DNA of 64,000 nt from an uncultured Kiritimatiellota bacterium (GTDB taxonomy: Bacteria > Verrucomicrobiota > Kiritimatiellia > RFP12 > UBA1067): positions 18,002-82,001 of the forward strand of contig CAKTZA010000009.1 of assembly GCA_934635045.1 (NCBI GenBank), written 5' to 3'. The translations under genes and the position numbers were made by a program. Of this stretch, positions 1-7,998 are shown piece after piece. The notes beneath the pieces are model-generated. The model was not told the DNA's origin and did not search any database. It worked only from the letters and a program-made list of their open reading frames with translations. Position 1 is the first letter of the stretch. The number at the start of each line of letters is the position of its first letter.

Positions 1-562
1 GCGACTTCACGAGCGCGAGCGCCGACATGCCCTCGCCGGACGCGAAGCCCGTCACGACGGCAATCGCGCCGACGCAGATGATGTCCTCGCAGACGGACGT
101 GCCGAGCACGTATTTCGTGAACGGGCGGTTCGTCCAGCCCATCTCGCCGATCACCTTCGCGAGCAGCGTCGTCGCCGAGTCGCAGATCGCGACGCCGAGG
201 AAGAGGGACGGCACGGACGCCCAGCCGAAGAACTTCGTGCCGACCTCATAGCCGAGCCAGATCATCACGAGCGTGTCCAGCACCGCCGCCGGCAGCGCGA
301 CGCCGCGAATCTTCTGCATGTCCTTCGCGGAGAACGAGAGCCCCATGCCGAACATGAGGAAGACGACGCCAAGCTGGCCGATCGTGTTCGTCGAGGAGAG
401 GTCGAGCAGGAAGCTGCCGCCCCAGGTGTGCGGGCTCATGACGACGCCCGCGAGAATGTAGCCCAGCACCTTCGGCCACCCGAGGCGCGCGAAGACGACC
501 GAGACGATGCCCGCCGCCGTCATCAGCACCGCCAGATCCTGAAAGAAATAGCTCTCAATCAT
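1..562 (-). CDS. CPA2-family cation:proton antiporter, N-terminal part (cut by window edge)
   Basis: The reading frame starts at ATG 562 and stays open to base 1, giving 187 residues of a longer protein. It is rich in hydrophobic helices and has the layout of the Kef/RosB monovalent cation:proton antiporter family: a first helix containing VLGYILAGVVMSP, then a helix with GQLGVVFLMFGMGLSF and glycine-rich re-entrant segments. Such proteins exchange K+ or Na+ for H+ across the inner membrane and usually run to 400-650 residues, often with a C-terminal TrkA-N domain that would lie outside this window. An extended -10 box ends 10 nt upstream of the ATG, so it probably has its own, nearly leaderless transcript. 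Ion specificity cannot be read from this part. Confidence 0.8.
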   Translation of the reverse strand, partial: MIESYFFQDLAVLMTAAGIVSVVFARLGWPKVLGYILAGVVMSPHTWGGSFLLDLSSTNTIGQLGVVFLMFGMGLSFSAKDMQKIRGVALPAAVLDTLVMIWLGYEVGTKFFGWASVPSLFLGVAICDSATTLLAKVIGEMGWTNRPFTKYVLGTSVCEDIICVGAIAVVTGFASGEGMSALALVKS

Positions 563-572
563 TTTGGGCGAA

Positions 573-581
573 ATTATACCA
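573..581 (-). promoter_or_regulatory. extended -10 promoter for the antiporter gene
   Basis: Minus-strand TGGTATAAT lies 10 nt before ATG 562. A start site about 7 nt downstream of the -10 box would leave only about 3 nt of leader. Confidence 0.7.
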
Positions 582-619
582 CAACGGCGGAGATCCTGCA
601 GAAGGAAACTCCGCCGTTG
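582..619 (-). terminator. hairpin after the TonB-dependent receptor gene
   Basis: A perfect 11-bp inverted repeat (CAACGGCGGAG at 582-592 against its complement at 609-619) with a 16-nt loop lies 25 nt after the receptor stop codon and just before the next promoter. There is no strong U-tract on the minus-strand side, so termination efficiency is uncertain. Confidence 0.55.
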
Positions 620-644
620 GCCACAGGGGGCGTCCGCATAGTCG

Positions 645-2840
645 TCAGAACTTGCCGCGCAGGCCGATCTCGAACGTGCGCGGGTCGCCCGCGAAGCACT
701 CGTAGAAGTGCCGCGACGTGTCGAAATAGCGCGCGTCGAAGAGGTTGCGCACGCCAAGCGTCAGGAACCAATCGTCGCACCACCCGAACTTCGAGAGCGG
801 CACGGACATGTTGACGTCGAAGACATGGCTCGGATCGAACCGCAGGTTCTCGTTGACGTACTCGCCGCGCATCGTCGCGTAGCTCATCGAGCGGTAGCGG
901 TAGCCGAGGCCGACGACGATGTCCTCGATCGCGTCAAACCCGTGCAGGCGATAGGACGTGTTCAGCGTGACGGCATGGCGCGGGAAGCGCTCGAACGAGC
1001 CGGCCTTGCCCGACTTCGTGCAGTTCTCGTAGAGCGTGTGCGTGTACATCGCCAGAACCGTCCAGTTCTCCGTGATGTCGCCCGTCAGCGACAGGTCGAC
1101 GCCGCGCGAACGGCTGTGCCCCTCGTAGTAGACTTCCTGCGTCCGCCGGTCCTGGACGGGCGTGTTCTCCTGCTCGATGCTGAAGTAGGACGCCGAGACC
1201 CAGAACTTCTCCAGCGGGCGGATGCGCGCGCCCGTCTCCCACTGCGTCGCCGTCCACGGATCGGTCGGCCGCGTCCCGTCCGGCGTGCGGTAGCCCAAGG
1301 TCGGCGTCTGCGTCTGCGAGACGTTGCCGAAGAAGACGAGCCAATCAAGGGGCTGAACCGTGAGGCCGCCGCGCGGCGAGAACGCGAAGGCATGCGCCTC
1401 GTCGTAATGCGCTGTCGTTGTCGTTCCGCCGCGCCCCGTCGTCGTCACGACCGAGGCGTTCTCGACGAAGTAGTCATAGCGCAGGCCCGCGAGAAGCGTG
1501 ACCCATCCCCAGCCGATCGAGTCCTGCACGGTTGCGCCGTAGCGGGAGACCGCCGCACCGAACGCATCGCCGTCGCGGTAGTAGAAGTCGGGCTGGACAA
1601 GGAACGTGTTGCGGAAGCCGAGTGGCAATTCATTCTTCGTGTAGACCGAACGCGCGTAGAGGTTGAAGTTGCGCTGGATGGCGCTTGATTCAGAGAAAGA
1701 CGAGGTCATGTACTTCTTCCCCGTCAGCCACTCCCCCGTCTCGTAGAAGTGGTTCATGACCTGATCATACTCGGCCTGGCTGGCCATGTCGCCAGTCGGG
1801 TTCGTCGCACTGCGCAGCGACGGCACATACGGCTCGCGCGTCTTCTGATCCCAGTCGGAATACATGAACGAGCCGCCGAACTTGAGGAGCCAGTCGTCCG
1901 TGACCTGCCAGTCGACGTAGGGGTTGACCATCATTCCCCGATACTTCGTCCGGTCGGTCGGACGGCACGAGGACTCGTTCCAGCCGTAGCCGCCGGCGGG
2001 TTTGCCGCGCCAGACGGGAATGCCGATGTAGCTTGGGCTGTCGGACGAGACGAACATCGTCTTCAGCCCGAACGTCACGTCATCCGTCGGCTTGAAGACG
2101 AAGGACGGCGCGAGCGTGTACTGCTCGCGTGGGCGCGCCCCCTTCTGCGAGCCGCTGGAGATGTAGGCGGGCGAGTAGATGTCGAAGGAGGCGGGGAGGC
2201 GAACCGCGAACTTGTCCTCGACGACGACCTCGTTCGCGTCAATCATGCCGCGCTGGCGCCAGACGTTGCGCCCGACGGACGTCTGCTCGGAGAAGTTGAT
2301 CTCGCTGTCGCGGAGGTGCGCGCCCTTCAGGTACATGTTGATCGAGCCGCCCGCGCCGTTGTTGTTCTGCTGCGCGCCCGCGCCGCCCGACAGCGAGGCG
2401 ATCGGCCCCTTCACGATCTCGACGCGCGCCATCATCGCCGGGTCCATGAATAGCCCCGCGCCGCGCCCGACGGGGATCACGCCGTCGAACGCCGGCTCCG
2501 TGCCGCCCATGCCGCGAATGGAGAAGCGCCCCGGCTGGCGCACGAGCAGCGACGTGCCGCCCGTCTCGATGCCCGGCACCTGACGGAGCAGGTCGTTCAT
2601 GTCCGTCGGGTTGCGCTCGCGGATGAAGTCCTCCGTCAGCGTGTCGACGACGCAGGGCAGCGTTTCGGGCGGCTCGCCCGTGAACGTGCCGCCCGTCACC
2701 GTCTCGGGCCGGTATTTCGAGAGCGCATTCGCCTCGACCGTGACGGTTCCGAGATCCGCGACCGAATTCGTTTCAACGTTCTCCGCAGCCGCAAGACCGA
2801 GGACCGACAGCGCCGACGCGCAAAAAAGAAGTGATTTCAT
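645..2840 (-). CDS. TonB-dependent outer-membrane receptor
   Basis: A 731-residue outer-membrane receptor. It has a signal peptide (MKSLLFCASALSVLGLAAA), then a plug domain: a TVTVEANALSKYR TonB-box-like stretch, NPTDMNDLLRQVPGIETGG, FSIRGMGG, and MARVEIVKGPIASLSGGAGA near residues 140-160. A long beta-barrel follows and ends in phenylalanine, as expected for Bam-dependent insertion. Siderophore, cobalamin and other metal-complex receptors share this plan; the substrate cannot be told from sequence alone. I chose ATG 2840 over the upstream GTG 2858 because it gives the clean signal peptide and has AAGG just before it. It is the last gene of a tonB-exbD-exbB run, which supplies the energising complex. 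Confidence 0.9.
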   Translation of the reverse strand: MKSLLFCASALSVLGLAAAENVETNSVADLGTVTVEANALSKYRPETVTGGTFTGEPPETLPCVVDTLTEDFIRERNPTDMNDLLRQVPGIETGGTSLLVRQPGRFSIRGMGGTEPAFDGVIPVGRGAGLFMDPAMMARVEIVKGPIASLSGGAGAQQNNNGAGGSINMYLKGAHLRDSEINFSEQTSVGRNVWRQRGMIDANEVVVEDKFAVRLPASFDIYSPAYISSGSQKGARPREQYTLAPSFVFKPTDDVTFGLKTMFVSSDSPSYIGIPVWRGKPAGGYGWNESSCRPTDRTKYRGMMVNPYVDWQVTDDWLLKFGGSFMYSDWDQKTREPYVPSLRSATNPTGDMASQAEYDQVMNHFYETGEWLTGKKYMTSSFSESSAIQRNFNLYARSVYTKNELPLGFRNTFLVQPDFYYRDGDAFGAAVSRYGATVQDSIGWGWVTLLAGLRYDYFVENASVVTTTGRGGTTTTAHYDEAHAFAFSPRGGLTVQPLDWLVFFGNVSQTQTPTLGYRTPDGTRPTDPWTATQWETGARIRPLEKFWVSASYFSIEQENTPVQDRRTQEVYYEGHSRSRGVDLSLTGDITENWTVLAMYTHTLYENCTKSGKAGSFERFPRHAVTLNTSYRLHGFDAIEDIVVGLGYRYRSMSYATMRGEYVNENLRFDPSHVFDVNMSVPLSKFGWCDDWFLTLGVRNLFDARYFDTSRHFYECFAGDPRTFEIGLRGKF

Positions 2841-2890
2841 TACCTTGTGAAACGCCACATCAATCGCAAAGGTTCATTCGACCGTGCGCC

Positions 2891-3595
2891 TCACTTCAGC
2901 TTGAACGTGAGCGTGATCTTCGCCGTCGACGAAACCGACTGACGGTCGCGCTTGGCCGGCGTGAAGTGCGCCGCTTTCACGGCCTTGACCGCCGCTTCGT
3001 CCAGTTCTTGGTAGCCGCTGGAGGAGACGACCTTCACCTCGCCGACCGCGCCGGACGCGGTGACTTCGATCTCCAGTTGCACGTCGCCCTGCTCGCCGCG
3101 CAGACGCGCCCCTTTCGGATAGTCGGGCTTGATGCTCTTGCGCGGACGCGGCGGCGCATCGACCCGCGCCTGACGCGGCGCGACCGCTGGCGCAGGGGCC
3201 GACGCGGCGACGGGCGGACGCGGCGGTTCCTTTCGCGACTCTTCTTTCGGCGGCTCGACGACCGGCGTCTCCACCGGAGGACGCTCCGGTGCAGGCTCCG
3301 GCAGTTTCAGCGCGTCCAGCTCCGGCGGCAGTTCCTTCGGCGGCTCGCTTTCCGGCGGACGCTCCGGCTCGGGCGGCGGTGGCTCTTCGGGCACGGGCTC
3401 TTCCGGCGCGGATGCGAGCGTGGGCTGAACCGCCGCCGTCTCGTCCTCTGTCTCGGCGAACGACAGTTCGACGCTCGACAGGTCAAGCTGCGCAAGCGCA
3501 TCCGGCGCCGGCGCATATTCGACGTAGACCGCCAGCGCCGCCGCAAGCGCCGCGTGGAACAGGATCGACAGGAAAATGGCGACGCCGAATCTCAC
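2891..3595 (-). CDS. tonB: TonB energy transducer
   Basis: A 234-residue protein with a single N-terminal membrane anchor (about residues 5-24), a long proline/glutamate-rich periplasmic spacer (about 55-145), and a C-terminal TonB domain (about 150-234). The TonB domain contains KPDYPKGARLRGEQGDVQLEIEV and ends in ITLTFKLK. It would couple the proton-motive force harvested by ExbB/ExbD to the outer-membrane receptor encoded 50 nt downstream. Its ATG overlaps the exbD stop codon by 4 nt, so the two are translationally coupled. The two-letter-class symbol is by domain similarity; there is no specific orthology claim. Confidence 0.88.
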   Translation of the reverse strand: MRFGVAIFLSILFHAALAAALAVYVEYAPAPDALAQLDLSSVELSFAETEDETAAVQPTLASAPEEPVPEEPPPPEPERPPESEPPKELPPELDALKLPEPAPERPPVETPVVEPPKEESRKEPPRPPVAASAPAPAVAPRQARVDAPPRPRKSIKPDYPKGARLRGEQGDVQLEIEVTASGAVGEVKVVSSSGYQELDEAAVKAVKAAHFTPAKRDRQSVSSTAKITLTFKLK

Positions 3596-3990
3596 GGCTT
3601 GCCGCTCACCTGAAAGCTGACCTTCTCGACCCCCGCCGCCTTCAGCTCGGACAGCAGCTCGATGCCCGTGCCCAGCGACGACTTGCGGTCGCCTGAGATC
3701 AGCACGGGCAGTTTCATGTCCGCCGCATAGAGGTCTTTCACCTTCGCGAGTGCCGCCGCGCGCGTCGTCGCTTCGCCGTTGAACTGCAATGCGTCGTCCG
3801 GCCCGATCGTCAGGACAACCCGCTCGCCCTTCTCATCCGCCCCCGCCGCGTTCGGCAGGTCGACCTTGAGGCCCTTGTGCACCGTCATGTCGAAGATGCA
3901 GTAGATGAAGAAGACGAGAACGAGGAACATGACATCCATGAGCGACGTCATCTCCAGCCGCGCGCCGCGTCGCCGCCTACTCTTCGGCAT
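3592..3990 (-). CDS. exbD: ExbD/TolR-family proton-channel subunit
   Basis: 132 residues: a short basic cytoplasmic N-terminus, one membrane helix (about residues 14-36, starting LEMTSLMDVMFLVLVFF) with the conserved aspartate of ExbD/TolR proteins at the start of the helix, then a compact periplasmic domain. Partner of the ExbB-like protein whose gene overlaps its start by 14 nt, and of TonB downstream. Length is normal for the family. TolR cannot be excluded by sequence alone, but the adjacency to tonB and a TonB-dependent receptor favours ExbD. Confidence 0.88.
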   Translation of the reverse strand: MPKSRRRRGARLEMTSLMDVMFLVLVFFIYCIFDMTVHKGLKVDLPNAAGADEKGERVVLTIGPDDALQFNGEATTRAAALAKVKDLYAADMKLPVLISGDRKSSLGTGIELLSELKAAGVEKVSFQVSGKP

Positions 3991-4342
3991 GGCGCTCCAG
4001 GATGTTGTAGGGGAAGAGGAGGACGAGCGAGGCGATGAGGCCCGCCGCCGTCGTGATCAGCGCCTCGCCGATGCCCGCCGTCGCCGCCATCGGGTTCGCG
4101 ACGCCGTCCGCGCCGTTCAGCGCGCCGAACGTCTGCATGATGCCCGTCACCGTGCCGAGAATGCCGAGCATCGGCTCGGCCGTGATGATCGTCGAGACGA
4201 TCGTAAGGCCCTTCCCGTCGCGGCGGCCCGCCCGGAACGCGAGCGCCTTCCAGATCAGGATCGCGAGACCAAGAACCGACAGGCCGAGAATCGGCCACAT
4301 GACCGGCCCGCCCGCCAAGAACGTCTGAATCAGTTTTTCCAT
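3977..4342 (-). CDS. exbB: minimal ExbB/TolQ/MotA-family proton channel
   Basis: 121 residues with three hydrophobic segments: about 13-33 (GGPVMWPILGLSVLGLAILIW), about 54-75 (EPMLGILGTVTGIMQTFG) and about 92-112 (ALITTAAGLIASLVLLFPYNI). The second and third carry the family signature LGILGTVTG...F and the A-GLI/TAAGL helix that lines the proton path. Members of the MotA/TolQ/ExbB family usually exceed 200 residues because a large cytoplasmic loop separates helices 1 and 2; here that loop is reduced to about 15 residues. The frame is clean from ATG to stop, so this looks like a real compact form rather than a broken gene. Confidence 0.82.
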   Translation of the reverse strand: MEKLIQTFLAGGPVMWPILGLSVLGLAILIWKALAFRAGRRDGKGLTIVSTIITAEPMLGILGTVTGIMQTFGALNGADGVANPMAATAGIGEALITTAAGLIASLVLLFPYNILERHAEE

Positions 4343-4354
4343 TGAGTTTCCATC

Positions 4355-5245
4355 CTAAATTCGTTTAACGCCATCCGCCACAGGTGGGTTCAGCCGGTTG
4401 CTGGACGTTGCCCCCGCTCCCCAGACCTGCCGGAGAAACGCGAGGCCGCGTTTCAGGGCTTCGAGCGTGACGCCCGCATGGGGCTCAAGCACAAGATGCC
4501 GAGCGGCCCGCGCGACGGGCTCCAGCGCGGCAAAATCAATCTTCCCCTCGCCCGGCGGCAGGTGGTCGTCTCCGCCGCGCGAGTCGTTGAGGTGAAGTCC
4601 CACGGGTTGCACAAACCCCGTCGCCTCGGCTGCTGACGCCGCCACCCAGCCCTTCGTCTGCCGCACATAGGCATGGCCCGTGTCAAGCCAGGGCCGCACC
4701 CAGTCGCCGACCAGATCCCGGATTTCAGCCTCATTGGGGAAGCCCTCCAGATACGGCAGGTTCTCCAGTCCGAGCGTCACGCGATGCGCCTCCAGCACGG
4801 GCGCAAGCGCGTCAAGCTCCCGCCGAAAGACATCCACGAGCTTGCGTCCGACACGCAGGCGTTTCTTCGGACGGTTGCGCGCGAAGATTGTCTGGCAGGG
4901 AACGCGCCCCGCGTGGAGAACGACGGCCTCGGCACCCATTTCCGCCGCAAACGCGATGTTCTTCTTCACGTGGACGCGGGCCAGTCCGCGCGCGGCCTCG
5001 TCGAAATCGGCGAGGAGGTAAAGTTCGGGATAGCCGCACGGCGCGGAGAGCGGCACCGGACAAAAGGCGTGAATGGAGCGGACGGGCATCTCGTCCAGCC
5101 GCGACTTGAAGCCCGCAACATGTTCCATCGTCGTGTGGAAGCCCAGTTCCAGCGCCTCGAACCCCAAGGCTTGGGCCTCTTCGACAATCGCTTCGCCGGA
5201 CGTCAGCCGTCGATTGTTCCAATTGGTCGAAAGCGCGAACGTCAT
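4355..5245 (-). CDS. sugar-phosphate isomerase/epimerase-like TIM-barrel protein
   Basis: 296 residues of the xylose-isomerase-like TIM-barrel (AP-endonuclease 2) superfamily. Visible family features are ALGFEALELGFH near the N-terminus, AEAVVLHAGR, TLGLENLPYLEGFPNE with the metal-ligand glutamate, WLDTGHAYV, VGLHLNDSRGGDDHLPPGEGKIDF and HLVLEPHAG, i.e. the expected chain of Glu, Asp, His metal ligands. Substrate is unknown; relatives act on keto-sugars or inositol derivatives. I placed the start at ATG 5245, two bases after the DUF58 stop codon, rather than the 86-codon extension that overlaps that gene. It forms one transcription run with the DUF58 gene upstream and exbB downstream. Confidence 0.8.
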   Translation of the reverse strand: MTFALSTNWNNRRLTSGEAIVEEAQALGFEALELGFHTTMEHVAGFKSRLDEMPVRSIHAFCPVPLSAPCGYPELYLLADFDEAARGLARVHVKKNIAFAAEMGAEAVVLHAGRVPCQTIFARNRPKKRLRVGRKLVDVFRRELDALAPVLEAHRVTLGLENLPYLEGFPNEAEIRDLVGDWVRPWLDTGHAYVRQTKGWVAASAAEATGFVQPVGLHLNDSRGGDDHLPPGEGKIDFAALEPVARAARHLVLEPHAGVTLEALKRGLAFLRQVWGAGATSSNRLNPPVADGVKRI

Positions 5246-5247
5246 GG

Positions 5248-6246
5248 CTACCGCTTGCGCGCGCGCCGCTTGAAGAGCGCACGCACGGCGTCGATGTACG
5301 GACGGTCGGTCGCGATCGGCAGCGTCTCGATGCCCGTCTTGAGGAAGAACCGCCGCAAGTCCTCGGTCTCGGACGCGGCGCGCGCGGTAAACGCACGGCG
5401 CACCTTCGCGCTGGACGTATCCACGAGGACGAGCGCCCCCGTCTCGGGGTCTTCGAGCTCCACAAGCCCCACGTCGGGCAGCGCGCTTTCCGCCGGATCG
5501 CACACGGGCACGCAGATGAGGTCGTGATGCCGCGCCGCCGCACGCAGGAGCCGCTCGGCAGAAGAACGGGCGTCCGCACTTTCCCCTTCCGCGCCCTTTC
5601 CTTCTTCCTTCTTCCCTCTTCCTTCTTCCTTCTTCCCTCTTCCTTCTCCCTTTTGCCCTCCCTTCTTCCTTTTCCCTTCTGGCATGAGGAAGTCGCTCAC
5701 GAGAAAGACGACGGCGCGGCGCTTCTGGACGCCGTTCAGGAACTTGAGCGCGCCCTCGATGTCCGTGCCGCCCTGCGCGTCGTCCTCGGCGGCCAGCACC
5801 TCACGCACGAGGCGCATGACCGAGTCGCGGCCCTTGCGCGGCGGGATGTACTTGACGATCCGGTCGGAGAAGAGGACGAGGCCGATCTTGTCCTGGTTGC
5901 GGATCGCCGTCAGCGCGAGTAGCGCCGTCACCTCGGCGGCGAGCTCCATCTTCGAGCGGCGGACGCTACCGTAGCCCTGCGAGCCGGAGACGTCCACGAG
6001 AAAGAGGATCGTCAGCTCGCGCTCCTCGGCGAAGCGCTTGATGTACGGCACGCCCGTCTTCGCCGTCACGTTCCAGTCGATCGTGCGCACGTCGTCCCCG
6101 ACCTGGTAGGGGCGCACCTCGTCGAATTCGACGCCCTGTCCCTTGAAGGTCGAGTGGTAGTCGCCCGCAAGCTGGTCGTCGATCAGCTTGTTGGTGAGGA
6201 TCCGTATCTTCCCCACCTTCGCCATCAGTTCCTTTACGTCAGTCAT
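5248..6246 (-). CDS. DUF58 / von Willebrand A-like protein, usual partner of MoxR
   Basis: 332 residues. The DUF58 signature is clear: GDYHSTFKGQGVEFDEVRPY, DDVRTIDWNVTAKTG, a YIKRFAEERE segment, then a vWA-like fold with the metal-site start LFLVDVSGSQ and FLVSDFLMP. DUF58 proteins normally sit directly after a moxR gene and act with that AAA+ ATPase in metal-cofactor or envelope maturation. Here moxR is 7.2 kb upstream, separated by the accessory island. Residues about 190-222 are a low-complexity Lys/Glu/Gly insert encoded by a GAAGGAAGAAGG-type repeat (plus-strand 5592-5690) that homologues would not be expected to have. A good ribosome-binding site (GGAGGTG) precedes ATG 6246. Confidence 0.87.
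   Translation of the reverse strand: MTDVKELMAKVGKIRILTNKLIDDQLAGDYHSTFKGQGVEFDEVRPYQVGDDVRTIDWNVTAKTGVPYIKRFAEERELTILFLVDVSGSQGYGSVRRSKMELAAEVTALLALTAIRNQDKIGLVLFSDRIVKYIPPRKGRDSVMRLVREVLAAEDDAQGGTDIEGALKFLNGVQKRRAVVFLVSDFLMPEGKRKKGGQKGEGRGKKEEGRGKKEEGKGAEGESADARSSAERLLRAAARHHDLICVPVCDPAESALPDVGLVELEDPETGALVLVDTSSAKVRRAFTARAASETEDLRRFFLKTGIETLPIATDRPYIDAVRALFKRRARKR
5592..5690. repeat. CTTCTTCC/GAAGGAAG low-complexity repeat inside the DUF58 gene
   Basis: About 100 bp of CTTCCTTCTTCC-type imperfect repeat, read in frame on the minus strand as Lys-Lys-Glu-Glu-Gly-Arg/Lys units. The same repeat family occurs in carA, pyrG and between glnK and amt. Confidence 0.8.
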
Positions 6247-6286
6247 TGGTCATCCACCTCCACAATCACCTCTTATCCAAAAGGCC

Positions 6287-6424
6287 GCAAAGGCTTTGAC
6301 GCAAAGGCCTCCAAGGCGCTTGCGCTCTTTGCGCTTCCCTTCGCGTTCTTTGCGGTAAGGCACCAACCGTCTGCTTTCTCATGTGAGTTACGTCTCCTCG
6401 TCCGGCACGACCTCGCACGTCTTC
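6287..6424. repeat. 138 bp tail block, copy A
   Basis: Matches 10790-10927 over the same 138 bp with, by my alignment, 11 mismatches and no gaps (92 percent). The left part is an ACGCAAAGG / CTTTGCGT interspersed repeat able to form a hairpin; the right part is the end of a DpnD-like coding sequence. The block lies after the RhuM gene in the same relative place that copy B has after the restriction gene. Confidence 0.85.
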
Positions 6425-6450
6425 TTATTTACAATTATCATGTCTGCCAT
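6388..6450 (-). pseudogene. DpnD-like gene remnant
   Basis: A 20-codon frame (ATG 6450 to TAA 6388) encodes MADMIIVNKKTCEVVPDEET. Its last part, KTCEVVPDEE, is identical to the C-terminus of the intact 70-residue DpnD-like protein at 10882-11094, and MADMIIV resembles that protein's GMIDIVKL. The middle is missing and there is no strong ribosome-binding site. I read it as the decayed end of a second DpnD-like gene, left when the rest of this cassette was replaced. Confidence 0.65.
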
Positions 6451-6489
6451 CTCACACCACATTCTCTACATCCATCGTGGTTTTTCCCA

Positions 6490-7926
6490 TCAGATTCTCG
6501 CCTTCAATCCCGTGATCTCGCCCACATCGAGTTTCGTAAACGCGAAGCACTTCCTACCGAGGTCTTTCAACGACGCACCGATGAGATAGAGTTCCTTGTC
6601 GTCAAGGATGAGAAACCGGTCATGAAACGCCGCGCTTGTCTTCACGGAAAGGCCGCCATATTGAGCGTTGAACTTCGCGACATCGCTGTCCGCAACTTTG
6701 TTGCCGCGCACAGACGTCACAACTTCCACCTCGACCCCTTTGCGCTTTTTCGCAAGCATGTCAAGCGTTCCCGTTCCAACCCAGCTGTCAATCAACAGAA
6801 TCGACCTCTTCGCCCGGGCTATCAATCTCTCCATCAGCGAACAGGCGTCCCACAACTGCCCGTCATAGAACACACCCTGCAAAGGCGGTTCCTTCGTCTG
6901 AATGAAGAAATCAACCTTACCCTCAAGCATCGACAACCTCTCATCGTGTCCGGCCAACCGACGATCGATCCGATCCTCCAGCAGACACAACCTCTGGTTG
7001 ACCGCATAGCCTTTCAGCAGATACTCGCGCAAAACACCCGTGGCCCATTGCCGGAACTTCGTAGCCCGCAATGAATTGACGCGGTAGCCGACGGCGATGA
7101 TCATGTCGAGATTGTAGAATGGGACAATTCGTGAAATCATCCGCCCACCCTCGTTTTGAACCTGTGCAATTTTTGCACAGGTTGACGCCGCCTCAAGTTC
7201 GCCTGTCTTGTAAATGTTGTGTATGTGACGATTGATGACCGTTCGATCCACGCCAAACAACTCGCCAAGCCGGGACTGATTGAGCCATACCGTCTCGTTT
7301 TCCACGCGAACGTCCAACCGCATTGTCTCGTTCGGCTGGTAGACAACGATCTGATTTTCCATGTTCTCCCTCATGACATCCATCTGCACAGGGTCGAATG
7401 CTGTCACCGTCAGGCCTTTCTCGACATACGATTTAAGGCTGTCGAAGACAAACGGCATCGAACGTCCGCCCGTCTTCGGATACGGCTTCGCGTAGAAGGC
7501 CGCGTCGATCCGAACGACGGGACAGCGCGACGAGCAGACGTAGACCTCCGCCGCCTTGCGGCCCAGCAGCTTCAGGGGCGTGGTCGCCTCCGCCAATTCG
7601 TAAAGCGCATACGTCTCGCCATGGGCCTTCGCCGGTTCGGCAAGGGAATAGCCCGTCGCCGCCAGTTCCTTGCATCCGACAACCGCCTTGAAGTGTGCCG
7701 TGAACGCGAGTGGACGCGCCCCTTCGGCAAAGAGAACGATGCCGCCGACACGCTCGTGGAACGCAAGTTTTCCGCACTTCGGCAACGGCAGGTTGTAGAG
7801 CCTTTTCGCGGCAATCCACGCCGCGTTCTCCGGCCGATACGTCCCGACCAGGACAATGTGCCCAGTGCCCCCTGCCCGCACCGCACGGCGCATCCGCTTG
7901 CAATTCTCTCTCCCGCTTTCCTTCAT
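6490..7926 (-). CDS. RhuM-family protein with PLD-like C-terminus, fused to the repeated 158-residue N-terminal module
   Basis: 478 residues in three parts. Residues 24-181 are encoded by an exact 475 bp repeat also present in the methyltransferase gene, and I do not recognise this domain. From residue 189 (MENQIVVYQPNE) the protein is a typical RhuM: a helix-turn-helix-like segment (WLNQSRLGELFGVDRTVINRHI), then IVPFYNLDMIIAVGYRVNS and FRQWATGVLREYLLKGY. The C-terminal part (KRSILLIDSWVGTGTLDML, AFHDRFLILDD, IGASLKDLG) looks like a degenerate phospholipase-D fold with HxR in place of HxK. The RhuM part keeps its own ribosome-binding site (AGGGAG before ATG 7362), so it may also be made alone. 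RhuM proteins are common in mobile and defence islands; their activity is not established. An extended -10 lies 7 nt before ATG 7926. Confidence 0.8.
   Translation of the reverse strand: MKESGRENCKRMRRAVRAGGTGHIVLVGTYRPENAAWIAAKRLYNLPLPKCGKLAFHERVGGIVLFAEGARPLAFTAHFKAVVGCKELAATGYSLAEPAKAHGETYALYELAEATTPLKLLGRKAAEVYVCSSRCPVVRIDAAFYAKPYPKTGGRSMPFVFDSLKSYVEKGLTVTAFDPVQMDVMRENMENQIVVYQPNETMRLDVRVENETVWLNQSRLGELFGVDRTVINRHIHNIYKTGELEAASTCAKIAQVQNEGGRMISRIVPFYNLDMIIAVGYRVNSLRATKFRQWATGVLREYLLKGYAVNQRLCLLEDRIDRRLAGHDERLSMLEGKVDFFIQTKEPPLQGVFYDGQLWDACSLMERLIARAKRSILLIDSWVGTGTLDMLAKKRKGVEVEVVTSVRGNKVADSDVAKFNAQYGGLSVKTSAAFHDRFLILDDKELYLIGASLKDLGRKCFAFTKLDVGEITGLKARI
7384..7858. repeat. 475 bp exact direct repeat, copy 1 (N-terminal module of the RhuM fusion)
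   Basis: Identical over its whole length to 12990-13464 by direct comparison, same orientation, 5606 bp apart. The flanks diverge immediately on both sides. Both copies are read in the same frame and both are joined in frame to a different C-terminal protein. Confidence 0.95.
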
Positions 7927-7933
7927 GCCGCGT

Positions 7934-7942
7934 ATTATACCA
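7934..7942 (-). promoter_or_regulatory. extended -10 promoter for the module-RhuM gene
   Basis: TGGTATAAT, 7 nt before ATG 7926. The predicted start site falls at or next to the A of the ATG, so the mRNA is probably leaderless. Confidence 0.72.
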
Positions 7943-7998
7943 AAGTGCGCCGCCTCAGCGGCACAATGCCCCAAAAGACACGAACGACTCGCAGGCTT

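Noticed and set aside
2840..2860. Earlier starts for the TonB-dependent receptor (GTG 2858; ATG 2860 frame)
   Set aside because: ATG 2860 meets a stop after six codons, and GTG 2858 adds residues before a clean signal peptide; ATG 2840 has AAGG just upstream.
6490..7926. The module-RhuM frame as an assembly chimera
   Set aside because: The junction is in frame, has its own promoter, and mirrors the methyltransferase fusion; I kept it, but exact 475 bp repeats can mislead short-read assembly, so the caution is stated in the findings.
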